Part shown: positions 54,207-63,709 of the stretch, piece by piece
Layout: each line of letters starts with the position of its first letter
Numbering within the stretch: the first letter of the stretch is position 1
Assembly (NCBI GenBank): GCA_039621445.1
Contig: CP154956.1
Coordinates: 85,246,474-85,310,473 of the forward strand
Reading direction: 5' to 3'
DNA from: Euglena gracilis
Taxonomy: Eukaryota > Euglenida > Euglenophyceae > Euglenales
DNA: 64,000 bases
Translations under genes and position numbers: made by a program
The notes under the pieces: generated by a model
What the model was told of the DNA's origin: nothing
The model's input: only the letters and a program-made list of their open reading frames with translations
The model's database searches: none

Positions 54207-54386
54207 TAGAAAAGGGGGGGGGGTAATGCGGTTCATTGGCTAGTCGGCCCGACCTCCAGCGGTCGGCCCGACCTAGGTCGGCCCGACCATGGTCGGGCCG
54301 ACCAATGGTCGGGCCGACCAATGGTCGGGCCGACCATGGTCGGTACGACCTCCAGGATCGTCATAGCCAATCATCCGCCCGGGGCC

Positions 54387-54690
54387 CTGCTGCATGGTAT
54401 TCTATTTCAGAAAATCCCCAGATTTGGCCAAATGGAAATTGTTGCACAAAATACCCCAATTTCTGGCCAAATATCCCCCAAAAAGTGCTCAGATATGATT
54501 GCCTCATGTCTACAAACCATTTTGGACACTTTTTGGCACTTTTCATTTTCGGTCCCCAGGACGCCGTTCTCCCGCCCGAACCGGCGTTCTGGACACCGGT
54601 TCGGCGCAGAAATTTCTGCGCCGAACCGGCGTCCAGAACGCCGGTTCGGGCGTGAAGCCAGAGCCCCAATACACGGTTTCAAAAAGAAAG
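54387..54690. mobile_element. S2 element, right part
   Basis: Continues S2 after element B: TGGTATTCTATTTCAG, GCCTCATGTCTACAAACC, then the terminal palindromes CACCGGTTCGGCGCAG / CTGCGCCGAACCGGCG and GAACGCCGGTTCGGGCG. Matches S3 at 61,516-61,848. Confidence 0.8.
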
Positions 54691-54866
54691 AGAAAAAGGA
54701 TTGCCATAACGCGCTCCCTAATGAACTCAGTTGGCCTACGGCCTCCTCCGGGGGGGCTGCCCCCCCCGGACCCCCACCCCCCGCCCAAAAGGACGTGACC
54801 TCCCCCCCTATTTGGCCCCTCCGGGCGGCCCGGACCCCCCTTCTGGCCAATTAGGGGGGGGGACAA

Positions 54867-55293
54867 CATAGCTGGCACTTCGTTTAAAACGAAGTCAAAA
54901 AAAACACGTTTTTTTAAAAAAAAACATGTTTTTTTTTAAAAAAAACAAAAAAAACGCCATTGAGGGTCCAGGGCAAAAAAATTTTTTGCCTTTAATTTTA
55001 GCTTTTTTTTGCCCATCCTCAGGCAGAGAAAGACACCAAATTTGGGATGTTTCAAGTTGAAACACCCCAAAATGGCAGAAAAATGCCCTATTTTGACCAT
55101 TCTTGTTGAAGACCTCCAAAAGTATTGGTTTTCAAGTCATTTAAGCTAAGATTGGTTCACCCTTGCGATCAAAGGCAAAATTTGGACCATCATTTTCCCC
55201 TTTGTTTTTTTTGCCGTTTTTTTGCCTGTTTTTTTTAATAAAAAACAAAAAAAACGTTTTTTTTTAAAAAAAACAAAAAAAACGCCAGCTATG
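54867..55293. mobile_element. hAT-like MITE CATAGCTGGC, copy 2, 8-bp TSD
   Basis: Same ends and interior as the copy at 39,824. The direct repeat here is GGGGACAA (54,859-54,866 and 55,294-55,301). Two copies with different TSDs establish the element boundaries. Confidence 0.95.
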
Positions 55294-55413
55294 GGGGACA
55301 ATTAGGGGGGTTACCCTTAACCCCCCCCCTTAATTGGCCACCTGGACCCCGTCCTTCATAGTCGTGAACCCCGTAAAACACCCGAATAAGGGCATTTTCC
55401 CTTGAAATGAGTA

Positions 55414-55593
55414 CCACCCCCCCCCCTTTATTGCCCCCCCCCCCTTTATTGTCCCTGGGCCCCGGCCGACGGGGGGTTTTTTTTGGTCCGGCCAATGAAA
55501 TTCCTTTGGTACCCCTTTATTGTCCCCCCCCCTTTATTGTCCGGTCGGGCCTCCCGGGGGCAGGTCGGTGGGACAATAAAGGGGGGGGGGTGG
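55414..55593. mobile_element. TA-flanked MITE, family P copy 2
   Basis: CCACCCCCCCC plus TTTATTG at the left, CAATAAA plus G-tract and GG at the right; TA at 55,412-55,413 and 55,594-55,595. Confidence 0.85.
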
Positions 55594-55750
55594 TAACCCC
55601 CCCCCCCCCCTAATTGGCCACCTGGGCTCTGGCCAATTAGGGGGGGGGGAGAAATAGAGGGGGGGGTCACGTGAACAAAATACCCTTGTGTGTGCAAGGC
55701 AAGGGTGGCCAAAACGCGCAGCCTAACAAAATCCTTTTGTGTGTGCATTA

Positions 55751-55918
55751 CCACCCCCCTCCCCTTATTGCCCCCCCCCTTATTGTCCCTGGGCCCCGGA
55801 CGACGGGGTTTTTTTTGGCCCGGCCAATGAAATTCCTTTGGTACGGTCTTATTGTCCCCCCCTTATTGTCCGGTCGGGCCTCCCGGGGGAGGTTGGTGGG
55901 ACAATAAGGGGGGGGGGG
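55751..55918. mobile_element. TA-flanked MITE, family P copy 3
   Basis: CCACCCCCCTCCCCTTATTG at the left, GGGACAATAAGG at the right; TA at 55,749-55,750 and 55,919-55,920. Directly followed by CCCTAA-like repeats. Confidence 0.85.
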
Positions 55919-55920
55919 TA

Positions 55921-57494
55921 ATCCTAACCCTGATCCCCAGCCCTAACCATATCCCTAACCCTAACCCTAACCCTGGCCCTAACCCGAACCCTATCCGTAT
56001 CCCTAACCCTAACCCTAACCCTAACCGTATCCCTAACCCTAAACCGGCGTTTGAGACGCCGGGTTCAGGACAGAACCGGCGTCCCCCCCATGGGTTTTCC
56101 GGACGCCGGTTCTGTCCTAAACCCCGGCGTTAGGAACGCCGGTTCTGTCCAAAACCCGGCGTCCGGTTTGGGACTGTATTTTGTGTAAAAAAAAGTGTGC
56201 CAATGTGACCCCAGAAACAAAAATCTCCTTGGATGAAAGGGGATAAAAGGCACAATTGCTGAGTGCAAAATATCATGGATGACTGACGGCAAGCGTTTTG
56301 CAGTTTCTGAGGTGGGGGGGGGGAGGATTGCTAGGCATACAGGTTGCTACAGCTGCACTGATTACAGGGCAAAACATATTGCCGGCAAGGAGACACATTA
56401 CAGAAATTTTGGCTGGACCCCACTGGATTTTTTCAGAAGTACGGTTGGGAATTTTGGGTGGACCCCCCCTGGGTTTTTTCAGACATACGGCAGGGAAATT
56501 TTGGCTGGACCCGCCCTGGGTTATTTCAAAAATTCGGTTTAATGTTGACTGCCCACCCCTGGGTTTTTTCTTAGAATTACGGTTGGGAAATGTTGGCTGG
56601 ACCCCCCTGGGTTTTTTAGAAATACGGTTGTTAAATGCTAACTGGAACCCCCCGTGCGTTTTTCAGAATTGCGGCTGGTAAATGTTGGCTGGAGCCCCTG
56701 GGTTGTTTCAGACATACGGAGGGGAAACTGTGGTTGGACCTCGCTGGGTTTATTATCACGGTTGGGAAATTTTGGCTGGACCTGCTGGGTTTTTTTCTGT
56801 CAGAAATACGGTTGGGGAATACGGCTGGAACCCCCATGGCTTTTTTAGAGTTTCAGAGATTTTATGTTTGAATCCTCTGGTTTTTTTTTCAGAATTTGCT
56901 TTGGGACGTTTTGGCTGTTCCCCCATGGGACTAAAGGGGAACGCTAGTGAACGTACTTCTAAGTGCTCCCTGGCCCGAAGGGGGTGAACGCCGGTTCTGT
57001 CCTGAACCCGGCGTCTCTAAAACGCCGCTTTAAACAAGGGGTGGCGGACGCCGGTTCTGTCCTGAACCCGGCGTCCCCGGACGCCGGGTTCAGGACAGAA
57101 CCGGCGTCCGCCACCCCTTTTTTGTAGTAAACTCTAACCCTGACCCGAACTCTAACCCTAACCCGAACCCTATCCGTATCCCTTACCCTAACCCTAACTG
57201 TAACCCTAACCCTAACCCTAACCGTATCCCCAACCCGAACTCAAACCGTATCCAGGGCCCTAACTCTAGCCCTAAATCTAACCCTAACCGTATCCCTAAC
57301 CCTAACCATAACCGTATTTAATACACTAACCGTATCCCTAACCCTAACCCTAACCGTATCCCTAACCCTATCCCTAACCCTAACTGTATCCCTAACCCAA
57401 ACCCTAACCCTAACCGTATCCCTAACCCTAACTCTAACCCTAACTCTAACGCTAACCCGAGCCCTAACCGTATCCCCAACCCTAACCCTTACTG
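55921..57494. repeat. CCCTAA/CCGTATCC-like repeats, split by short recombinase element s2
   Basis: Degenerate AACCCTAACCGTATCCCT units at 55,921-56,040 and 57,131-57,494. They continue beyond element K at 60,215-60,520, so K was inserted into the same tract. Internal to element I, not a chromosome end. Confidence 0.9.
56043..57127 (-). mobile_element. short non-autonomous recombinase element, copy s2
   Basis: TAA at 56,040-56,042 and 57,128-57,130. Nearly identical to s1 but with TTTGAATCC in place of the ATATAT run and a shorter right fold-back. Inserted in CCCTAAAC of a telomere-like tract. Confidence 0.9.
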
Positions 57495-57502
57495 TATCCC
57501 TC

Positions 57503-59313
57503 GGCTCATTGCGGATTATTGGCCATGGAACTTTTGGTGGTCGCTAGCGACCGGTCGCTAGCGACCGGTCGCTAGCGACCGTTGGTCATGGCCTAGCGAC
57601 CATTGGTGGTCGGAGCGACCGGTCGCTAGCGACCACCAATAATTCGACCCCCCCCCTTCAGAAAATTTTTAAGCCCCCCCCCCCCCAATAGGATTTTCTT
57701 GCAGAATCCCCAAGTTGTACTGCAAAACGATGCTACCAGGGCCAGGCGCGGATGTAATGCCACGCGCAGTCCTAAGGCACCTTTGGTCGTCTAGCGGGGG
57801 GGGGGGGTGGTGCGGGGGGGGTGCAGGGGGGGGGGGGGCTGCCGCCCCCCCCCCCAGCACCCCCCCCAACAAAATCCCTTCCGGGGGGTAACCGACCCAG
57901 GGCCATGCGCGCATGTTATGCCACGCGTAAACAAAACCGTCCTGAACATGTTATGCCACACCGTAAATGTAATGCCACGCGCACCGTAAACAAAACCGTC
58001 CTAAGGCGCCTTCGGCGCCCTTGGTCGTCTAGCAGGGGGGGGCTGCCGCTCCCCCCCCCCCCCCCCCCCCGCCCTCCAATAACAAAATCCCTTCCGGGGG
58101 GTAACCGACCCAGGGCCATGCGCGCATGTAATGCCACGCGCACCGTAAACAAAACCGTCCTAAGGCGCCTTCGGCGCCCTTGGTCGTCTAGCAGGGGGGG
58201 CTGCCGCCCCCCCCCCGCACCCCCCCCCCCGCCCTCCAATAACAAAATCCCTTCCGGGGGTAACCGACCCAGGGCCATGCGCGCATGTAATCCCACGAGA
58301 ACCGTAAACAAAACCGTCCCAAGGCGCCTTTGGCGCCTTTGGTCTTCAAGCTGGTAGGGGGGCTGCCGCCCCGACCCCGCACCCCCCACCGCCCTCCAAT
58401 AACAACATCCCTTCCGGGGGGTAACCGACCCAGGGCCATGCGCGCATGTAATGCCACGCGCACCGTAAACAAGACCGTCCTGAACATGTTATGCCACACC
58501 GTAAATGTAATGCCACGCGCACCGTAAACAAAACCGTCCTAAGGCGCCTTCGGCGCCCTTGGTCGTCTAGCAGGGGGGGCTGCCGCCCCCCCCCCCCCCC
58601 CCGCACCCCCCCCCCGCCCTCCAATAACAAAATCCCTTCCGGGGGGTAACCGACCCAGGGCCATGCGCGCATGTAATGCCACGCGCACCGTAAACAAACC
58701 CGTCCTAAGGCCCCTTCGGCCCCCTTGGTCGTCTAGCAGGGGGGGCTGCCGCCCCCCCCCCGCACCCCCCCCGCCCTCCAATAACAAAATCCCTTCCGGG
58801 GGGTAACCGACCCAGGGCCATGCGCGCATGTAATGCCACGCGCACCGTAAACAAAACCGTCCTAAGGCGCCTTCGGCGCCCTTGGTCGTCTAGCAGGGGG
58901 GGGCTGCCGCCCCCCCCCGCACCCCCCCCCCGCCCTCCAATAACAAAATCCCTTCCGGGGGGTAACCGACCCAGGGCCATGCGCGCATGTAATGCCACGC
59001 GCACCGTAAACAAAACCGTCCTAAGGCGCCTTCGGCGCCCTTGGTCGTCTAGCAGGGGGGGGCTGCCGCCCCCCCCCCCCCCCCGCACCCCCCCCCCGCC
59101 CTCCAATAACAAAATCCCTTCCGGGGGGTAACCGACCCAGGGCCATGCGCGCATGTAATGCCACGCGCACCGTAAACAAAACCGTCCTAAGGCGCCTTCG
59201 GCGCCCTTGGTCGTCTAGCAGGGGGGGGCTGCCGCCCCCCCCAGAAATTTTTTTTTCAGATTTGCAATGCCGAATTTTCCGGTTTGGAACCCGACCTGGT
59301 TTTTTTTTTTTTT

Positions 59314-59385
<72 letters not shown>

Positions 59386-60208
59386 TTTCCAATAACAAAA
59401 TCCCTTCCGGGGGGTAACCGACCCAGGGCCATGCGCGCATGTAATGCCACGCGCACCGTAAACAAAACCGTCCTAAGGCGCCTTCGGCGCCCTTGGTCGT
59501 CTAGCAGGGGGGGGCTGCGCCCCCCCCCCCCCCCCCCCCCCCCCCCCCGCCCTCCAATAACAAAATCCCTTCCGGGGGGTAACCGACCCAGGGCCATGCG
59601 CGCATGTAATGCCACGCGCACCGTAAACAAAACCGTCCTAAGGCGCCTTAGGCGCCCTTGGGCGTCTAGCGGGGGGGCCCCCCCCCCCCCCCCCCCGCAC
59701 CCCCCCCCGCCCTCCAATAACAAAATCCCTTCCGGGGGGTAACCGACCCAGGGCCATGCGCGCATGTTATGCCACGCGCACCGTAAACAAAACCGTCCTA
59801 AGGCGCCTTCGGCGCCCTTGGTCGTCTAGCAGGGGGGGGGCTGCCCCCCCCCCCCCCGCTGGCGCCCACCCCCCCCCCCCGGACCCCCGTACCGCCCTCT
59901 TGACAAAGTAACGTAAACATTGTCTGATTTCGTGCAAGATCCTAAAAGCAGAAAAAGGAATTTTTGATATAAAATTTCATGTTTTTCTCTGAGGGAAATT
60001 TTTCCTTCGCAGGGGGGGGGGGGGCTTAAAAATCTTCTGAGAGGGGGGGGGTGGTCGAATTATTGGTGGTCGCTAGCGACCGGTCGCTCCGACCACCAAC
60101 GGTCGCTAGCGACCGGTCGCCAGAATTCGGTCGCTAGCGACCATGGTCGCTAGCGACCGGTCGCTAGCGACCACCAAAAGTTCCATGGCCAATTTTCCGC
60201 TCGGAGCC
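57503..60208. mobile_element. Mutator-like element K with GGTCGCTAGCGACC words and 11 cassettes, 9-bp TSD
   Basis: Ends GGCTCATTGCGG and CCGCTCGGAGCC. GTATCCCTC is duplicated at 57,494-57,502 and 60,209-60,217, although the tract is itself repetitive. Inverted terminal repeats of about 170 bp share TTGGCCATGGAACTTTTGG, arrays of the word GGTCGCTAGCGACC, CACCAATAATTCGACC and a C-tract/TTTTTAAG/C-tract box. The framework equals elements B, E, F, G and I but the palindromic word is different. The interior is a single cassette array. Confidence 0.85.
57780..59870. repeat. hairpin cassette array type 5 in element K (11 units)
   Basis: Unit of about 160-170 bp: CCAATAACAAAATCCCTTCC, GGTAACCGACCCAGGGCC, ATGCGCGCATGTAATGCC, ACGCGCACCGTAAACAAAAC, AAGGCGCCTTCGGCGCCC, TTGGTCGTCTAGC, then G-tract, CTGCCG and C-tract. 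Units 1 and 4 carry an extra GTTATGCCACACCG segment. A fragment of the 45-bp S repeat and an 85-nt poly-T run (59,297-59,385) lie between units 8 and 9. Long Gly- or Pro-rich frames are artefacts. Confidence 0.95.
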
Positions 60209-60209
60209 G

Positions 60210-60520
60210 TATCCCTCCCCCTAACCGTAACCCTAACCCTAACCCGAAACCCTAACTCTAACCCTATCCCTAACCCTAACCCTAACCCTAGCCGATACCC
60301 CTAACCGTATCCCTAACCCTAACTCTAACCCTAGCCCTAACCCTAACCGCATCCCTAACCCTGACTCTAACCCTGACCCTAACCCTAACCGTATCCCTAA
60401 CCCTAAAGTCATCCCTAATCCTAACCCTAACAAGAACCCTAACCCTGACCCGAACCTTATCCCTAACATTATCCCTAACCCTGACCCTAACCATAACCGT
60501 AACACTAACCGTATCCTTAA
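60210..60520. repeat. CCCTAA-like repeats right of element K
   Basis: AACCCTAACCGTATCCC variants continuing the tract left of K. Ends where S3 and its flank begin. Confidence 0.9.
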
Positions 60521-60618
60521 CGGTTTTCGAATTTTTTTCAAAAATGGGACTTTTTTTTGCCAGTTTGGAGGTCATTCCAATGTGCTTTTATGCATTTTCA
60601 GCCAAATTGAGAGAATCT

Positions 60619-61848
60619 GATACGAAAACTGTGTCCAGAACGCCGGTTCGGGCGTGAAGCCGTGTTCCAGAACGCCGGTTCGGGCGGCAGCCCGAACCGG
60701 CGTTCTGGAACACGGCTTCACGCCCGAACTGGCGTTCTGGACACAGTTGTTGAAACCGTGGATTAGGGGCTCTGGCTTCACGCCCGAACCGGCGTTCAAG
60801 GAATAAAGGCCAATTTCGCCCTAAATACCCAGTTTCTGAACATTTTTGGGCATTTTTGGGATCCTTTGGGCTCATGGCCATGTCGATCGGCCGATTGAAA
60901 TTTTCATCCGTCTGATGCCAGGTTACCCATCAATCGAAAGGTTTTTTTTCAGAATTACGATTTGGAAATTTTTTTTGGTTGGACCACCCCTAGGTTTTTT
61001 CAGAATCACGGTTGGGAAATTTTGGCTGGACCCCCCCAGATTTTTTCAGATTTGCAATGCCGAATTTTCGGTTGGACCCCGCTGGTTTTTTTTTCCAGAA
61101 TTATGGTTGGGATTTGATCCCCCCTTTTTTCAGAATTCCGGTTCAGAGATTTTGGCTGGGTTTCTTCACAAACACGGTTGAAAAAAAAATTGGCTGGAGT
61201 CCCCCCTTAGGGTTTTTCAGAAGTACGGTTGGGGAATTTTGGCTGGACCCCCCTGGGAATTTTTCAAAATTGTTGGGAAATGTTAATTACAGTTGGGAAA
61301 TTTTGGCCCCCCTGGGTGTTTTCAAAATTGGTTGGACCCTCCCCTGGGTTTTTCAGAATTATGGTTAGGAAATTTTAGCTGGACACCTTGGGTTTTTTCA
61401 GAATTACGATTTTTGGACCCTTTTCGCAAATTCCAAAATCCACTGTTCACCTGCCATGTTGCCCCTTGATCGATAACCCTTCTCAAGGGTTTTAGATGGC
61501 CTTAGATTTCAGCCCTGCTGCATGGTATTCTATTTCAGAAAATCCCCAGATTTGGCCAAATGGAAATTGTTGCACAAAATACCCCAATTTCTGGCCAAAC
61601 ACCCCCCAAAAAGTGCTCAGATATGATTGCCTCATGTTTACAAACCATTTGGACACTTTTTGGCACTTTTCATTTTCGGTCCCCAGGACGCCGTTTTCCC
61701 GCCCGAACCGGCGTTCTGGACACCGGTTCGGCGCAGAAATTTCTGCGCCGCGTTCTGGACACCGGTTCGGCGCAGAAATTTCTGCGCCGAACCGGAGTCC
61801 AGAACGCCGGTTAGGGCGTGAAGCCAGAGCCCCAATACACGGTTTCAA
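60619..61848. mobile_element. S3 element, uninterrupted relative of S2
   Basis: TGATACGAAAACTGTGTCC to CCCCAATACACGGTTTCAAA. Inverted AACGCCGGTTCGGGCG ends, run of 45-bp TTTTTCAGAATTACGG units at 60,945-61,410, and intact CCCTGCTGCATGGTATTC at 61,512-61,530, the empty-site counterpart of element B. A small duplication of CTGGACACCGGTTCGGCGC is at 61,715-61,770. Non-coding. Confidence 0.8.
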
Positions 61849-62093
61849 ATTTTGAGGGGGGGGCTTAAATTTCAAAAAAGGGGGGGGTAATGCGGTTGAT
61901 TGGACCGACCAGGTCGGCCCGACCTCCAGTGGTCGATAACGGCCAGGTCGGGCCGACCATGGTCGGTACGACCTCCGGGATCGTCATAGCCAATAATCCG
62001 CCCGGGGCCGGCCCGACCATTGTCGGTCGACCCGACCTGGTCGGTAGGAAACGCAATTATCCGCACTACCCCCCCCCCCTTCTGGAGATTTAA

Positions 62094-63216
62094 ACCGGCG
62101 TTTGAGACGCCGGGTTCAGGACAGAACCGGCGTCCCCCCCCACGGGTTTTCCGGACGCCGGTTCTGTCCTAAAACCCGGCGTTAGGAACGCCGGTTCTGT
62201 CCAAAACCCGGCGTCCGGTTTGGGACTGTATTTTGTGTAAAAAAGTGTGCCAATGTGACCCCAGAAACAAAAATCTCCTTGGATGAAAGGGGATAAAAGG
62301 CACAATTGCTGAGTGCAAAATATCATGGATGACTGACGGCAAGCGTTTTGCAGTTTCTGAGGTGGGGGGGGGAGGATTGCTAGGCATACAGGTTGCTACA
62401 GCTGCACTGATTACAGGGCAAAACATATTGCCGGCAAGGAGACACATTACAGAAATTTTGGCTGGACCCCACTGGATTTTTTCAGACGTACGGTTGGGAT
62501 TTCTGGGTGGACCCCCCCCCTGGGTTTTGTCAGACATACGGCAGGGAAATTTTGGCTGGACCCGCCCTGGGTTATTTCAAAAATTCGGTTTAATGTTGAC
62601 TGCCCACCCCTGGGTTTTTTCTTAGAATTACGGTTAGGAAATGTTGGCTGGACCCCCCTGGGTTTTTTAGAAATACGGTTGTTAAATGCTGGCTGGAACC
62701 CCCCGTGCGTTTTTCAGAATTGCGGCTGGTAAATGTTGGCTGGAACCCCTGGGTTGTTTCAGACATACGGAGGGGAAACTGTGGTTGGACCTCGCTGGGT
62801 TTATTATCACGGTTGGGAAATTTTGGCTGGACCTGCTGGGTTTTTTTCTGTCAGAAATACGGTTGGGGAATACGGCTGGAACCCCCATGGCTTTTTTAGA
62901 GTTTCAGAGATTTTATGTTTGAATCCTCTGGTTTTTTTTCAGAATTTGCTTTGGGACGTTTTGGCTGTTCCCCCATGGGACTAAAGGGGAACGCTAGTGA
63001 ACGTACTTCTAAGTGCTCCCTGGCCCGAAGGGGGTGAACGCCGGTTCTGTCCTGAACCCGGCGTCTCTAAAACGCCGCTTTAAACAAGGGGTGGCGGACG
63101 CCGGTTCTGTCCTGAACCCGGCGTCCCCCGGACGCCGGTTCCGTCCTTAGGACGGAACCGGCGTCCGGGACGCCGGGTTCAGGACAGAACCGGCGTCCGC
63201 CACCCCTTTTTTGTAG
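62094..63216 (-). mobile_element. short non-autonomous recombinase element, copy s3
   Basis: TAA at 62,091-62,093 and 63,217-63,219. Same structure as s1 and s2. The right end keeps the longer fold-back with ACGGAACCGGCGTCC. Inserted in the GAGATTTAAAGC box of a Mutator-like terminal repeat. Confidence 0.9.
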
Positions 63217-63320
63217 TAAAGCACCCCCCCTGCGGAAAAAACATTGTCTTTGCATATACCTGTAAACTGGGGCAACCTGGCGTGCATAAACGCATGGCCG
63301 TCCTTGCTGTGCTCAAGGGG

Positions 63321-63709
63321 ATTTTTTTTTCTGCTTCTACTCCTTGCCAGTCGACCTAGGGCGCCGAAGGCGCCCTGCAACAGAATTTGCTGATGGCGTT
63401 TTCCTGTGCAAGAAAGAATTTATGACGTTATTTGAAGGAGTAGGGTTAGGGTTACGATTCTTTTCCAAACAGCAGAACATTTCCCGCTCAACGTTGTTAG
63501 ATTGGTCTCTACAAGGTATCCAGCGAACCCAAAGAGCCGCCCAACTAGGGTAAAAAACATGGGGGGACCCGAGCGAGGCGCCGAAGGCGCCGAGCGAGGG
63601 TCCCCCCATGTGTGTTAACCCTAGTTGGGCGGCTCTTTGGGGTAGCAGGTACCTTGTAGGGGCCAATTTATCACGTTTCTGAACAGCCGGCTGTAGTCCT
63701 CAAAATTTA
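63321..63709 (-). repeat. hairpin repeat, copy 2 (inverted relative of 31.5 kb)
   Basis: The A-rich end (as poly-T) is at 63,321. The fold-back at 63,515-63,660 has a better conserved loop (GAGCGAGGCGCCGAAGGCGC). Differences from copy 1 include loop changes that partly keep pairing. Confidence 0.8.

Larger units (their letters stand above)
49816..54386. mobile_element. Mutator-like element B, 9-bp TSD with a paralogous empty site
   Basis: Ends GGCTCCGTGCGGATGATTGG and CCGCCCGGGGCC. CTGCTGCAT is duplicated at 49,807-49,815 and 54,387-54,395, while the paralogue at 61,515-61,525 has it once. Terminal repeats share GCTATGACGATCC and GAGGTCGTACCGACCATGG. Recombinase elements sit next to the G/C-tract box of each terminal repeat (copy C on the left, a short one on the right). 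The interior has type 4 cassettes. Confidence 0.9.
48639..62009. mobile_element. 13.4-kb Mutator-like composite element I, 9-bp TSD
   Basis: Left end GGCTCCGTGCAGATGATTGG, right end CCGCCCGGGGCC with inverted GATCGTCATAGCCAATAATC. The 9-bp direct repeat GGCCCGACC lies at 48,630-48,638 and 62,010-62,018. It contains S2 (split by B), B, a hAT-like MITE, two TA MITEs, a short recombinase element, CCCTAA repeats, K and S3. It was inserted inside a GGTCGGCCCGACC word of a further element whose right part continues from 62,010. Confidence 0.75.

Noticed and set aside
49816-54386. A Mutator transposase inside the 9-bp TSD elements
   Set aside because: No frame with a MULE-type catalytic region was found. 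The only genes inside belong to nested recombinase elements.
57780-59870. Integron cassette array or CRISPR with hairpins
   Set aside because: Units are near-identical along their whole length, with no variable genes or spacers between hairpins. Comparison with attC sites is only superficial.
55921-60520. Chromosome end (telomere)
   Set aside because: Repeats are degenerate, occur in both orientations through the window and lie inside transposons with unique DNA beyond.
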